A stretch of DNA of 64,000 nt from Dichetophora obliterata. Lineage: Eukaryota > Arthropoda > Insecta > Diptera > Sciomyzidae. Position 1 is the stretch's first letter; the number at the start of each line of letters is the position of its first letter. The stretch covers positions 227,929,293 through 227,993,292 of the forward strand of contig OY986435.1 in NCBI GenBank assembly GCA_963920525.1. The letters run 5' to 3'. Shown one piece after another: positions 42,585-54,947 of the stretch. Position numbers and translations under genes: made by a program. The notes under the pieces are model-generated. The model made no database searches, was not told the DNA's origin, and saw only the letters and a list, made by a program, of their open reading frames with translations.

Positions 42585-43735
42585 TGGTAGTTATATTTTG
42601 TAGTATCGTGTCGTTTCGTTACGTGCCGCAAGTGGGCAGAGACCTTTACTGTTATCATCACTACCATCATCTACACTTGCCCATGATACAATTATTTGAC
42701 AAGGTAGCCGCGTAGACTGGCTTTTTTCTCACCTCTTTTTACCGCTAACAAAACAACAAAATTGCTATATTTCGCATGGTTTTGATCGTATTAGACTAAA
42801 TATTCGTATTTGGTAATTTAGTGCAAATGGTTACTTTCAGCAGCTATATTGAAAATGGTGAATATACATATTTGGAATTTCTTGACATTTTCGTATATGG
42901 CAGTAAAGCGGTCTGTGGCAGAACAACGTCTGCCGGGGAATACTAGTCTTAAATAAAAATCATTAATATTTTTTGGTCAAACAAAAATGGTCCATTTTTT
43001 CCATTTGGTCCGCTGCTCTCTTTTACATTACTATGCATTACTATTTCCGTACTTTTTTAACAAAATTTATACTACTTTTCCGAACTTTTTCTGCGTTTTG
43101 TCACAAAGGAACACTGGATTCGTTTACAACAATTCAATGCTGATACAACTTAAAATGAGTTGGCCGACTGAAGTTTGTTTAAGGTACGACTGAAAGTGAA
43201 TTGGCCGACTGAGGATAGTTTTGGGTATGAATTAAAATGAAATAGCCGACTAAAGTTAGTTTTTGTTATGAAAATGGTAATAAAAGGTACGACTGGCTTT
43301 GATGCGTTCATAATTATTGTTTATAAAAATCAATATTTTAAAAATTTTTTGTAAAAATAATTAGGCCGACTCTAAAAAGTAATGAGGGTAGTCTACCCCC
43401 TTAGACCCCCGCTAGTTACGCCCCTAAATGGTACAATGGCGGATATGCCATTCTTATCTGTCTTTCACATGCATTTGCTAAAATTTTCATGTTTTTTCCA
43501 AAGAAGTAAAATATAAGGAAATGGTGTTGCTTACACATACACTGTACGTGAACTGTCGCACCATTCGTAAATTGTGCGAGCGAGAAAGAGTGTGTTTTTT
43601 GACATTTTTGAGAACCCTGGCATCTGATTGGAAGACTCCTCAGCAAAATAGTTGAAAATAATTCAATTTTAAGCATTTTTCACTGCTTAAAAAGCAACAA
43701 AATTAAAGAAAAAAAACCACTAAAACAAATGCAAT

Positions 43736-43803
43736 ATGAGTTGTGCGGTTAAGAATTGTAATAGTTCCTGAAAACTTAAAAACAATGCGCATTCGTTCCA
43801 CAG
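43736..43803 (+). pseudogene. Broken first exon of a THAP-domain protein
   Basis: ATG followed by SCAVKNCNSS, a TGA stop (43,769-43,771), then KLKNNAHSFHR and a splice donor AG|GTAAAT. C-x4-C spacing after the start, FHR at the exon end and a donor exactly there are the form of a THAP zinc-finger first exon, as in THAP genes and P-type transposases. No continuing exon was recognised, so it is likely dead. Confidence 0.5.
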
Positions 43804-43809
43804 GTAAAT

Positions 43810-45060
43810 ATGTCCATACGGTTTAAATTCTTTTAACAAAAGTGCTTTATTTAGTTTCTAACGATATTTTTTTAACTTATTTGTGTAAGAAATGTATATA
43901 TTTCTTATTAAAAATGGTTTAAAAATGCAATTTAGACCCCGTTGATTTTCCTACAGTTTGATAAACCACATCTGTCAAAACATAAACACTGCTTCAGGGG
44001 CGCAGTCATTTTTCGCAGTTGAATACATGTTTGGGGCGCTCTTGTTTTCAGCATAGTGAATCAGATTTAGTACCTGTTTGTTAAATTTTTCTGATTTTTA
44101 CACAACAACTAGGCAGAAACACCCAAAAAATAAGGATTTTAAAAAATTAACCTAATATAATTTGTAATTAAAGTTGAAGTTTAGAACTTATAGGCCTTCA
44201 AATATAGAAAAATTACCCAAAAATCTTGCAGTTTTTCTAATTTTTCAACAAAACTAAGCTTTATGGGTATTAAAACAAAGGTAATGTGCGTATCTATTCA
44301 ACGACGTGTCAAATTTAAAATTCCATAAGATTTCATTAAGATATAATTTTTTATAATTAGAATTTGTCTGAAAGACTAGTGGTTTCTCTTTTACGACAGC
44401 AATACATTAAAAAGATAACTACATTCAGAACTGCTGTAGACAGAGAAGCCTGTGTGGTACTTACTGAGGTTTGTAAACCCTAAGCAGCATCCGAAGTCCG
44501 CCTTTTGATACATTTATTTTTTTTTATTAAATTTGGAAAAACCTCGCGATTTTAAGTAAAAAAAGGGTTATATCTTAAATGCATGTATTTTTATGTTTGA
44601 TATCTTGTTAAATAGATACTTGTATTATCTCTCTTTTGATACCCATAAAGTTTAGTTTTGTTGGAAAACTTAAAAAATCAGCTAAATTTTTAGTCTACTT
44701 TTTCCAACGTTGGATGCCTATAACTTCTAAGCCAATTGCGAGCGATCAAAAATTTATTAAATAATTAGAGTTGTTGCTATTCTTGAAATGTTTCTAAAAT
44801 TTTAATGCATAAGAACAAACTTTAACAGTTTGGGCCTTCTTTTACGATACAACCTAATACGGCCCTTTGTGATTGTTTCTGTATTTGTGTGAACCAACAC
44901 CAATATAGAAAATACCACACTCTTCTGCTATTACACCACTTTCTTATATTTTACTTCTTTGGTTTTTTCCTTGTTTAACAAATTTTGACACTGAATGAGT
45001 ATGAGAATGTGGTTGTAAACAGAAAAATGTATGTCTTGTGTTGGAGTTTCGGTTACCGAT
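43810..45060. other. Spacer without recognised genes
   Basis: AT-rich sequence. It includes a short dispersed word at 44,455-44,510 (CTTACTGAGG...CCCTAAGCAGC) shared with 6386-6440. Nothing else is supported. Confidence 0.4.
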
Positions 45061-45179
45061 TTCTTATATGCAGTGTTGCCAGCTACTGCTAATAAAAATC
45101 AGCAAAATTTGTCAAAAAAATCCGCCATTTAGTTTTTTAAAATTTTATTAACATAATTTAGCAATGCCATTTTAAACGT

Positions 45180-45360
45180 ATCCGAAAATCGAAACCATTT
45201 TGAATTTTTTAAGTGTTTTCTTAGAACCTCTACTTTGAAATTAATTATCTCACCTCAAAAAACCCCCGAATCACCAAAATATTTTAAAATTATTTTTAGA
45301 TTAAAGTCCGTTCAATTACCTTTCCAACGGCAGTGCGAACTTAAAATTTGGTTAAGAAAT
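45180..45360. repeat. Repeat shared with 19.2-19.35 kb
   Basis: TTTTTAGATTAAAGTCCGTTCAATTACCTTTCCAACGG is nearly the same as the sequence at 19,285-19,330. A weaker inverted relative follows at 46,370-46,450. Class unknown. Confidence 0.5.
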
Positions 45361-45394
45361 TCATTTGTTAATAAAAAAAAATTTTTGTGTTTAT

Positions 45395-46317
45395 GGCTGT
45401 ATTTCTTTATTCATTGCCGACCTTCGGAACGACTGTTTTTGTTTCTTTATTCAGGTTTGATTATCCGGAATATTCTTTTTGTATTTCTTTATTATTACGG
45501 AATATTCCAAAGGCGTTCTTTTTATACCATCAGCTAAGGTAGAACAAAAAGAATATTCCTTGTGTTTCAGGTTATATTCGATTGTTTGAAGTAAAAGTTA
45601 GCTAAATGAAAATAGAAAAATTTTTTAGTTTAAATGTGTTAGATTGCTTTGTTGCAATTTTATTTTTTAAATTTTATCTGGTGTATTTGTTGTCTTTAAT
45701 TAAATACGAAAAATATGTTTCTAGTTTTAACAAAAACAAAATGTTCTTTATTTTCCAATGCTGTTTCTTTATTCATTCTGTTCCGGATAAACAACTATCT
45801 ATTCTATTCGTTCTCTCCTTTATCCGGAATGAATAAAGAAATACACCCTATATGTTAAAATTACTGGGTGTATTTCTTTATTCATTCCGGATAAAGGAGA
45901 GAACGAATAGAATATATTGTTGTTTATCCAGAACAGCATGAATAAAGAAACAGTATTGGAAAAGAAAGAACATTTTGTGATTATTAAAACCAGAAACATA
46001 TTTTTCGTATTTAATTAAAAACAACAAATACACCAGATAAAATTTAAAAAATAAAAATGCAACAAAGCAATCTAAAACATTTAATGTAAAAATTTTTCCA
46101 TTTTCATTTAACGAAGTTTTACTTCAAACAATCGAATATAACCTCACATACAAGGAATATTCTTTTTATTCTACCTTAGCTGATAGTATAAAAAGAACGC
46201 GTTCGGAGTATTCCGTAAGAATAAAGAAATACAAAAAGAATATTCCGGATAATCAAAACTGAATAAAGAAACAAAAACAGTCATTCCGAACATCTGGAAT
46301 GAATAAAGAAATACAGC
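45395..46317. repeat. Palindromic head-to-head pair of a second MITE
   Basis: Left arm 45,395-45,848 and right arm 45,865-46,317 are near-perfect inverted copies (about 454 bp each) with a 16-bp spacer. Outer and inner ends both read TGTATTTCTTTATTCATTCC (with GGATAA following inside), so each arm is a MITE with its own TIRs. TTCTTTATT and CCGGAATA words repeat inside the arms. The two frames at 45,235-45,836 are artefacts of this repeat. Confidence 0.85.
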
Positions 46318-48458
46318 CACTATATCTCATTAACCCACTGAGTCCCCACCCTTATTTTTATAGTGTTGGAAAATTAACTTTACCAGAAAAGATTATTTTA
46401 ACCTTTCCAACAGTAGTTCAAACTTAACATTCGGTTAAGAAGTGTTTGAGATATGAATTTTCGTAAAATCGATTTTCACCCTGTAAATCACGCCAAACTT
46501 TTTGCTTCAAATTAAGTTTCTTGTTTTCGTGAGTGATGCTTCATGCGAAATTTGACACAAATCAGGTATGGTCATTCCGTAAGGCCGGTACGTTTAAAAT
46601 GGAATTGCTGAATTTATAACAAAATATTAATGTAAAGTTAGTAATAATAAGGTAAGAAAAATCGCAAAAAATATCAATTCAAGTTCCAGTTGAAAAAACT
46701 AAATCACTCCATTCTTCATTAAGGTTATTGTTTTCATAGATTGCATTCGACCCACTTAACATAAGAAATGCTCAAGGCATATTATAGTTGTGGCAGCACT
46801 TCTGCTGGCCTCTTAAGCCGTATCTTAAAATTCGAATTATTTTTAATTTATTTTTCTTTTTAAAAACATATACAAGAAATGCTTAACATTTAAAATGCAA
46901 CTAACTGTGTCGATTTGTATACGATTTCTTATTCTGGACTTCACAATATTGAGCTGGCTAAGCGCTCGTTCTTTCAACATAAGCGTTTAACCAAAGAAAT
47001 GATTAAAGGTGCAGTGAAAAGTTTGCCAGCTACTAAAAAATAAACTTTACAGATGTATCCAGATGTATTAAGTTGTTCAAACCAAAAATCAGGTGTATTA
47101 GATACATTATTCCATTTAAAGAGTTTTTTTTCGATACTGATATAATATTTTCAAAATATGGCCATCGTCACAACGATAAATTTTCAAAAAAGATTTAGTA
47201 TCTTATTTTACTGCTTTAAAAACATTGTTAAAGGAGAAGTGCTCAATAATATTCACAGTAATAAAATTTAAGCTAAATAAACATTAAATAAAAATCCGCT
47301 GAAAATTCCGCCCGTGGATTTTTTATAATTTATCCCGCCAAATGACATCAAAATCCGCTAATTTGGCGGTAATTCCGCTGATCTGGCAAAAGTGCTTGTA
47401 GGGAACACTGGATATGAGTGTGGAAGGGCTACGAAATGCATATGAAGACCTGCTAGTCGCGCTACGGAGCCCTGTTTTTGCCCAATTGGTCCCAATCAGC
47501 CAAGCAAGCTTAGAATAGGCTTGTAGTAAGCTTACAAGCGTAAGCATTGTGCTTGGAAAAAGCTTGTAAAAATGGTTGTAAAATGCTTTCAAATAATTGT
47601 AGAATAAGCAAAAAGGAACCCTTGGAAAAATATTCCTTACTGTAATATTATTACAATCGTTTACAATTCAATTTTATATAAGTGTTGTAAATAAGCTTTC
47701 TACAATACTTTCTTTGCAATTGGAAAAAAGTGTTGTAAAAATATTATTGAAAATAATTATTAATTAATTGGAAGTAAGTGTTATTGTAAGTTATTTACAA
47801 CTGTTTACAACTTCTCAGTAAAATTAATCCATACGAAAGACCATCACATCCAAATCTATAGGAAATTTATCTATAATATACTGTCGATAAGCACATTGCC
47901 ACTTAAAAAAAAAAGGAAAATATATATAAAACTATGTGGACTATTCAATATACATTTTTATTAAAACACATTGATGTAACTAACAAAATATTAAGAATTA
48001 TTTAAGTATTATGAAATTCTAAAAGAATGTGTTGGAATTATCACTGAACACAAGGCACTGACATCAAAATTGTTAGTGATGGAACTTAATTTCTTATTGC
48101 AATTGTAATTTTTAGTGCTTGGGGAATTCTAAATTCCACAATAATGTGGAAGTTGTGAAACAATTACCTCTGAAAGCATTTTCCAATCATGCTTTGAAAA
48201 CGCTTGTAATTTAAACTTCAAGTAAACCTACTACAAGTATTGTTATAAGAAGCTCACTTTTATTATGTTTCGATACAATTTTATAACACGACTTGTATGT
48301 ATATTTATGACGTAGACAAGTGTTTTCAAAGCACGTTTGTAAAAGGCTTTCATTATTCCATTGTAGGTAAGCTTACTCCAAACACTATTACACAATAGTT
48401 GATTAGGGTGTCTTTTCTTGTATATATGCGTGAGTGTGTGTGTAGCCTTGGTGGTATG
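46318..48458. other. Spacer, mostly unassigned
   Basis: No genes recognised. 47,490-48,410 has many TTGTAA/TTACAA words (GTAAGCTTAC at both ends) and may be a diverged palindromic element; the evidence is weak. Confidence 0.35.
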
Positions 48459-48641
48459 TATGGTAGAAGAATACAGGTAGATGCACCAGATGAGAGCATA
48501 CTGCCGGAAATGTAAAAACGAAGCAAAACTTTTTATTTATTTTCTTTTGTTTTCATTCGCCACACAGCTGAATTTGACATACATGGCAGTATGGAAAGAG
48601 AGAAAAGTCAGCACTGCAGCGATCTCTATTCTTATACCATG
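48459..48641 (-). mobile_element. CATGGTA hAT-like MITE, 183 bp, second copy
   Basis: TATGGTAGAAGAATACAGGTAG ... TATTCTTATACCATG, inverted relative to 41,083-41,265. 8-bp flanks GTGGTATG (48,451-48,458) and GTAGTATG (48,642-48,649), one mismatch. It ends 33 bp from the minus-strand exon at 48,675-48,716, on the intron side next to its donor. Confidence 0.88.
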
Positions 48642-48674
48642 GTAGTATGTAAATTAAAGTTTTATCATACTCAC

Positions 48675-48716
48675 CTGTCCAGAGGAAACTGATAGATTAT
48701 CATCGTTTGGTTCCAC
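48675..48716 (-). CDS. Putative 42-nt cassette exon of an unidentified gene
   Basis: On the minus strand: a polypyrimidine tract and acceptor TTTTTTATTAG, then 42 nt reading VEPNDDNLSVSSGQ in phase 0, then a consensus donor CAG|GTGAGT. Length divisible by three fits an in-frame cassette exon. The next exon would lie to the left and was not found between 38.3 and 48.6 kb. It may belong with the exons at 50.2, 52.9 and 60.1 kb. Confidence 0.45.
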
Positions 48717-48724
48717 CTAATAAA

Positions 48725-50180
48725 AAATGAAAACACAATTTTTTTTCTTCTTGTTATCAGTTACATTTATTTTATTTTCTGTTTAATTATCTTCTGTCTT
48801 CTATTTTCATAAGATGTAGTTTAGCATATGAAGTTTTTAAATTTGGGTCTTAAGTAGCTTTGTGTTTAATGCTGAATTTATTCATAAATATTTATATGTA
48901 CATATTTATATGTCATATCAAACATATACATGTAAATATCTATATTTTCTATATAGATTTTTACTGTATGAAGTGGATGTATGATGGTTTTAAAACTTAT
49001 TAGTTGGTGTTTGTTGTGGTTTTATTGTAAAGCTGAGTGAGTAAAATTTAAATTTATTTATTTTATGTTTGTGTGTGGTGTATGTTTTTTATGTTACATT
49101 TTGCGACTTAAAGTATTTATTCTGCTATATTTGTCAGTTAAATCGTTAGTGTTAGTTGGATTTATTTGGAAATGTTTTCAGTGTTGCTAACTGAAGAGCG
49201 TGCTTGAAAATCGGTGTCTCGACTTAAAATGTTCTCACATTAGATATTTTTTTTTATTTGCCAAGCAACGCTGTCTACGTGGTTAAGCTCAGAATTTTAA
49301 TAATGTTTTTAGTTTTTGTTCAAGGTAATTTTATTAATATAATATCAAGAATGTTGTTTAAATGGTTTTATTTTAAATATTTTTGCGCATATATCGAGGT
49401 TTTGGAATGATGCACTACTTGTTATCGTGAGAATTAGTATAAACAATTGTTTTCTAATATAATTTTAGCCGCATAAAATGCATACAGTTAAATTACTATG
49501 CTTTGTTTTGCTTTATTTCAATTTGCTAGGTTCTGTGAGTTTTTTCTTGTAGTTGTTGCAGTTTTTAAAATTTGAGAAAAAATAGTATTGTTTTTTATTT
49601 AGTTCTTTATTACAGGGGTTTATCTTTTGTTTTCTTCTTCTTTTAATTTGTTTACATATATAGTTAGTTGTATTTGTTGGTTTAGTTTGGTTTTGTTTGG
49701 TTTTTAATTAAATATATATTTCTCAGTTTACTTTCATACATATTTTTAAATATTCTTAAATTAAAACAATAATTAATTTTATATTTAGTATTTGTTTTAA
49801 TTTTTGTGTTTATTTGTTTGTTTTTATTTTCATTTTAAGCTTATGTTTCCAATGGATTTCTTCAAATATTTGCTTACAATATATTAATAGTTTCAAGACT
49901 TAGTTGCTAAGAGTTTTAATATTTGGTTTTGTTTGTTTTTTGTATATTTTTGTTTTGTATAATCGCCATTCAGCTTTCGATTTTAGTGCAAAAAATGAAT
50001 ATATGATCAGCAAATCACAACCTACAACAGGCTTTACCAACTATAAAAGCAAAGCGCTACACAAACCGGCAAAAAGTTACAAGCTTGTTGCACTCAAAGT
50101 TTGCATAGCAAATTGCAATAGCAAGATAACCGACACTGTTTCCGGTTGGATGTGCCATATTCACGGAATGTGACCGATTC
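48725..50180. other. T-rich spacer or intron
   Basis: Strongly T-rich on the plus strand (long TTTTGTTTG runs around 49,490-49,860), with no frame or RNA that I can support. Confidence 0.4.
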
Positions 50181-50182
50181 AC

Positions 50183-50228
50183 CTCCTGCACCGAGCCCCT
50201 ATCAATAGCTGTATGAGGAGTCATTTGG
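50183..50228 (-). CDS. Putative short exon with strong acceptor
   Basis: On the minus strand: acceptor ATATCTTTCAG, then in phase 0 PNDSSYSY and a TGA (50,204-50,202), which would make a short alternative C-terminus. In another frame it reads QMTPHTAIDRGSVQE up to a possible donor GAG|GTGAAT. The PND opening echoes the 42-nt exon. Without transcripts its use is uncertain. Confidence 0.3.
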
Positions 50229-50229
50229 C

Positions 50230-51130
50230 TGAAAGATATAAATAAAATACTACAATTTTACTTAATTCTTTGATGCCGTACAAATCAGCAAAAAGTGCCT
50301 TCCGTGCAGCATAATTTCCCGATTTCGAAATTTACATATTAGAATATATTTGTAATTGCAATAACTACAAATGTATGTGAAATATGTATGAGTTTGTTAA
50401 CACCTAATAACAGTGCTATAAATGCAGTCATGGAAAGTTAATTTTGGATGTATTTAAACAGTTCAAAATTCCAACAATCCTCAACAACAGTTACAGCTCT
50501 GATTATCGGTGGACATTATTACATATTTTGGTTTTAGAAATGTAAAATTTTTTAAATAAAAAAAAAATTTCGAATTGCGCTTCTGCCAAATATGTACTGG
50601 CTTTATTCTAATGGTTCCACCATTAGTACTGGTATTATAGTGCGGTTTTCACCATTAGAAACAAAACGAATTTTAGTTTTTTTTTATATGTATGAATGAA
50701 AATCATAATAGATTTTTCCTTTTCAGCTTTTACAGCAATGGAGAAAATTAATACCAATTGCACAATCAAAGCAACTACTTGAACGTTTTACATACACGCA
50801 TTACTTAACGGTATACAACATTCTATGTTTTTTGTCTAGTCCTTGAATTTTGAATTTTGCCTTTTCACTTTGTTTTCAATATCATTTCTAGATTTTTTGT
50901 GATCTTTACATCGATTTATTTTTTCTTAAGGCTAGCGCTTTAACTATGTTTAAGTTGTAGTTTTATGCAATATTTTTTTCGGCAATTCTTGCGAAGGGTT
51001 ACGAATTTTCACGCATTTGCTGTAGGCTTTGGCTAGGTAAATTTTTACCAAGTTCTTGCAAATTTTATTTTTATATTCTAGTTAAAGTCTGCTAAAGCGT
51101 CTCATAAGGAGTTTACTTTTGTTGTTCAGT
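50230..51130. other. AT-rich spacer or intron
   Basis: No recognised element or gene. Confidence 0.4.
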
Positions 51131-51134
51131 TATT

Positions 51135-51903
51135 TATTTTAAAAGGAATAATTTTACTTTAGCGTCCACGCGTAAATATTTTTTCTTATTTTAATTTGAT
51201 GCATTTAGGCCTCCTTGGTCCAAAAGTGCAAAAATAAAATGTCAGTCTCGAATGACTTAGGTGATAAAATTCGCGAAAGTTTTAAAATCGGAATACTTTT
51301 AGCTAAAATTAGTTATTTTAACTATTTTTCTTGGAACATAAGTATTAAGGGCTTCTAGTTCCAAATATAAAAAATTAATGGCCACTCTCATCTAGCTTAG
51401 AAGTTGAAGTCCAAAGTTGGAAAAAAATAAATTGGACTTTCAGCTTACTACATTAAAGCATGAAAATTTTTTATAAAAAATCACGTGATTTCGGCTGCAG
51501 CGCTTACTAAACTGCTTTTAGAAATTTAAAAAAGGCCATTTTAGCTAAAAGTAAAATACTACCAAAATGTTAAGTGCATTTCGCTTTTTACGAAGCAATC
51601 TCGGCTATTTTTAATACATTTCCTATTGAATTTTTATCTCCTTAACGATAGGAGACAGGCATTCTTTCGCCTTTTGCATTGAGAAGGCTTAAAATCATTG
51701 ACCACAACCTGCATTTCGCTTTTTCCCTAGTAAAAAATAAGAGAAAAACTACAATAATTTACCCGAAAAAAGTAACTTTGGTGAATTTTATCTCCTAAGC
51801 CATAAGAGACTGACAATTTTTTGCACCATTGCATTTAGGAGACCAAAATACATATGAAAAAAAGGGGCGTGGATGCTAAAGTAAAATTATTCCTTTTAAA
51901 ATA
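51135..51903. mobile_element. 769-bp TIR element
   Basis: TATTTTAAAAGGAATAATTT and TACTTTAGCGTCCACGC at the left match the inverse of the right end (GCGTGGATGCTAAAGTAAAA, TTATTCCTTTTAAAATA) over about 38 bp. AAAAGTAAAAT and TAGCTAAAA words inside. No transposase. 51,904-52,790 is unassigned. Confidence 0.75.
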
Positions 51904-52792
51904 TAGGCATTTATGTTTGAAATATATCTCAAGTAGCAAGTACTTAAGTTTTTAACATAGTAAAGAAATCTGCATACATATAAATTTTTATAACACATTT
52001 AATACAGAAAACTGGTATAAACATTTTTATCCTTATCAAAAATAGCCACTTTGGGACCTCTGAAATGTAAATCACTATGATTTATAAGATTTTATTGAAG
52101 TTCTGCACCATGTTATTGAATTAAAAAATGGCCGAGTTTAATTAGCAGATTTTGAAAACGTCTGATTTTAAATTTTTTAGCAGAACAAGTTTTGTTCTGT
52201 AACTCAACTTATGAGCGCTTTACTGAAAGTGTTTACAGACTAAATTTTTTTATTATATGATGTCCACAATTTTGGTTAATTGTTTTTTTCTGATTCAGTA
52301 AAAATTTTTTGGTTCTTTTTTTGTCAAACGTGAGCAACTGGTTTTTCTTTAACGCACTAATTTCAAAATCAAGTTAATAGCACTGTTTTTTATGACAGGT
52401 TTGTCAACACTAAATATATATTAAACACTGCTTTACAAGTTGCAATGTTGATTGATTACGGTTATTTTGATTTTAATTTTTGATTTGGTTTTGCTACAAA
52501 CTTAAAGTGGAGACTTGCAACATAGAATCGGAAAAATATATAATTTCAACTTCAACATCTTTAACTTAATTTCACAATTTAATTAAATTGAGAACATTTT
52601 TTGTTAGTTAAAAAGTCCAGTTGGGCTTAAGCATAATTTTAGACCAGCGAAAATCACACATTTTTTTAAAATAAAATGCAAGAAATTAGTTATAAAAAAT
52701 AATAGTAATAAACATTTTGTTCTTGTCTTCTTTCTAATTGTATTTTGTGTCGTTTTATTAGCACGTTAAATCAATCGCTCGCTATACCATAT

Positions 52793-52972
52793 TCAGAAAT
52801 CCGTATTGTTTGACGTATTGTCCGCCGAACTGTCGCCACCAGCAGCACCCTCAAGTGGTGGCGGCTGCAACGCTAGAGACATTTGAGGGCCCGATATTGA
52901 GCCCGCTACCAGCATTGTTGGTTCTGTATTGCGACGCTTCATTTTGAGTTTGTTCTTCTTTAACATTGTGGC
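52793..52972 (-). CDS. Putative 3'-terminal exon, form B (59 codons)
   Basis: On the minus strand: acceptor ACCTTAG, then 180 nt reading ATMLKKNKLKMKRRNTEP..., a Pro/Gly/Ala-rich middle and a Ser/Asn/Asp-rich end finishing NNTDF and TGA. It matches the exon at 59,979-60,170 in start (A-T-M-L-K-K), in the K-RR-x-TEP motif and in position of the acceptor; the DNA differs mainly at third codon positions, which shows that this frame has been selected. Either a true C-terminal exon joined in phase 0, or an exon with its own ATG. The upstream exons are not identified. The end T-D-F would fit a class I PDZ ligand. Confidence 0.55.
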   Translation of the reverse strand, partial: ATMLKKNKLKMKRRNTEPTMLVAGSISGPQMSLALQPPPLEGAAGGDSSADNTSNNTDF

Positions 52973-53207
52973 CTAAGGTTTATTTATTGTTATAACAATT
53001 TAACAATTTACGCGATAAAAGTAAGTCGTTGTTACAAATACATCCGATCCAAGTGTCATTTAAATGTTGCATTAGTTTGAAATTTTGTTTTAATTTTTTT
53101 TCAGTGTATTGTTGATGTTGTTTTTTGATGATCGGTGATAACGTGTGTGTGTTTATGTGACATGATTTGTAATAGTTCATTTGTTTGAATGTGTTTGTGT
53201 GTATACA

Positions 53208-53265
53208 CAGTGAGAGCGAGACAGAGAGAGAGAGAAAGAGAGAAAGAGAAAAAAGAGATTATATA
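53208..53265. repeat. (GA)n-rich microsatellite
   Basis: GAGAGCGAGACAGAGAGAGA followed by GAAAGAGA units, about 55 bp. Confidence 0.8.
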
Positions 53266-53438
53266 ATAAACAAAAATTTCAAAGAATATTTCTTTCCTTC
53301 CAATGTGTTGCTTTTGCTAAATATATAAAGACTGTGTAATTTTTTTAAAATGTTTATATATAGAAATTAAAAACTAGCAAAAAATAAGCAGAAAAGTTAC
53401 TTTAATTTTTAGTAAAAACTTATAACGATAATATTAAG

Positions 53439-53706
53439 GGTATTCACGATTCAGTACACTTGCCAGTGCAGTTGAGGACTTGTGCACTTTACAAAAACAA
53501 AATACACGTACATTAAAAATCTGCAAAAGAGCTTTTCTATTATTGCCTTGAATTTGAAGACTTGAGCAGTTCTGCACTTGTGCACATTGAAAATTTTGAC
53601 AGCTTTGTTAAAGTGATAGTGGTGTGTTGAAGAAAACCTAACTGCACAAGTCCTCAAGTTCTCATGTCCTCAAACGTACTGGCATATGCACTGAATCGTG
53701 AATACC
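53439..53706. mobile_element. 268-bp MITE, GGTATTCACGATTCAGT ends
   Basis: GGTATTCACGATTCAGTACA at the left, inverse TGCACTGAATCGTGAATACC at the right. GTGCAGTTGAGGACTTGTGC and its inverse lie below the ends. No target duplication was found. A rearranged relative is at 40,093-40,232. The frame at 53,451-53,657 is an artefact. 53,707-54,310 is unassigned. Confidence 0.8.
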
Positions 53707-54310
53707 ACTATTATATGTTAGATTAACTGCTTATGAATAAACACCAGAGGAGAAGCTTGCAGGTTGCCACCCCAGAGATTTTTGGTCATAATTCACACAG
53801 CAAATTTTCTGACGATCCCATGCGGTTTTTGATTGCAGGTTGAAAACGTAGAAAAACTCAAGTGAAAGCACCTAAATTAGAAAATTCTTGGAAATTTTGT
53901 GAATTTTATTTTCATTCAGTGGCTGTGAATATTGAGTGCTAATTTGCATGAAAATCAAATTTTACAAAAGGGTCTGAAATAATTTTAAATGACTTAAGGC
54001 TCAAACATAATAGGCTCGAGCTGGCTGCAGCTAATGTCAAGATTCATACGAATACATACAAATGATGCGTACAAAGCATAATTGCTCAAGCCAGCTTTTT
54101 CGTCAACTTGATCTGGCTGCCGTCAAAGCGATTTAGTTCGAATGTTCCGCTAGGAATCAGGTGTTTTTTTTCAAACGAATTTTAATTATATAAAAATTAA
54201 CTTATTTTCGCGATTCATTTGTGTTATTACAAATTCAACTGAACAAACCAAACAAAACGAATTTATATACAAATTGGCAATTTTTTCAATGACTTAAAGA
54301 CGAGCGCGCT

Positions 54311-54481
54311 CATGGTATAAGAAATCAGGTGAACGTGACGTCGACGTCATTTGCTAAAACTGTCAGACTTGTGAATGTGTGAAAGAGACAGAAAATCTGA
54401 TTTTGTATAGGTTGACAGCTCAAGTGTTGGATTTTTACAGCAAAAATCTGAAATCGCATTCACCTTGTTTTCTTACGCCAT
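54311..54481. mobile_element. MITE of about 170 bp, ATGGTATAAGAAATCAGGTGAA ends
   Basis: CATGGTATAAGAAATCAGGTGAACGTGA matches the inverse of the right end (TCGCATTCACCTTGTTTTCTTACGCCAT) with a few changes. GACGTCGACGTC lies inside. Confidence 0.65.
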
Positions 54482-54622
54482 TTCGGTTAAATTAACCTTA
54501 TTTGTCCCACAATTATTTATTTTTGCTTTTTTGCATAAATTAAGACAATTGGCGTAAATAAACTTCACAGGCATTTTTGTGAAGGAATTTTGTGGCTCCA
54601 TATGTAGCCGCTGGAACAATTC

Positions 54623-54718
54623 GGGTTAAGTATTTAGACCTAACCAAAGTAGACAAAACGAGACGATTGCAACTTACCGAAAGTCTGGACTCGTTTCGTC
54701 TGTTTTGCCATTTAACCC
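54623..54718. repeat. Small foldback repeat
   Basis: CGGGTTAA ... AGACAAAACGAGAC and inverse CTCGTTTCGTCTGTTTTGCC ... TTAACCC. Probably a very short MITE. Confidence 0.55.
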
Positions 54719-54947
54719 AAAATGAAACTATTTGCTCAACTGTCTGAAACAGCTGATCAATTGCAGACAGAGTGTTTTTTAGTTATCAATTAATGTGTAA
54801 ATATAATTTTGTTAATTATTAGATAAACATTTGTGAACTATTACTACGTTTCCATAGCGAGTTGAGTCGGGGTTGGATTTAATTTTTTAAGCCGTAAGCT
54901 CGAGGTAATTTAAGCATTAAAAAATAAATGAGATTCATCGTATCATG

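Noticed and set aside
45235..45836. Two frames of 100 and 76 codons
   Set aside because: Inside or beside the second MITE dimer; hydrophobic composition follows from TTTCTTTATT repeats.
47490..48410. Possible large palindromic element with GTAAGCTTAC ends
   Set aside because: Only short words match between the two ends; alignment needed before calling an element.
49904..50173. 89-codon plus-strand frame
   Set aside because: No recognisable domain; the region lies in a T-rich spacer opposite the possible 50.2-kb minus-strand exon.
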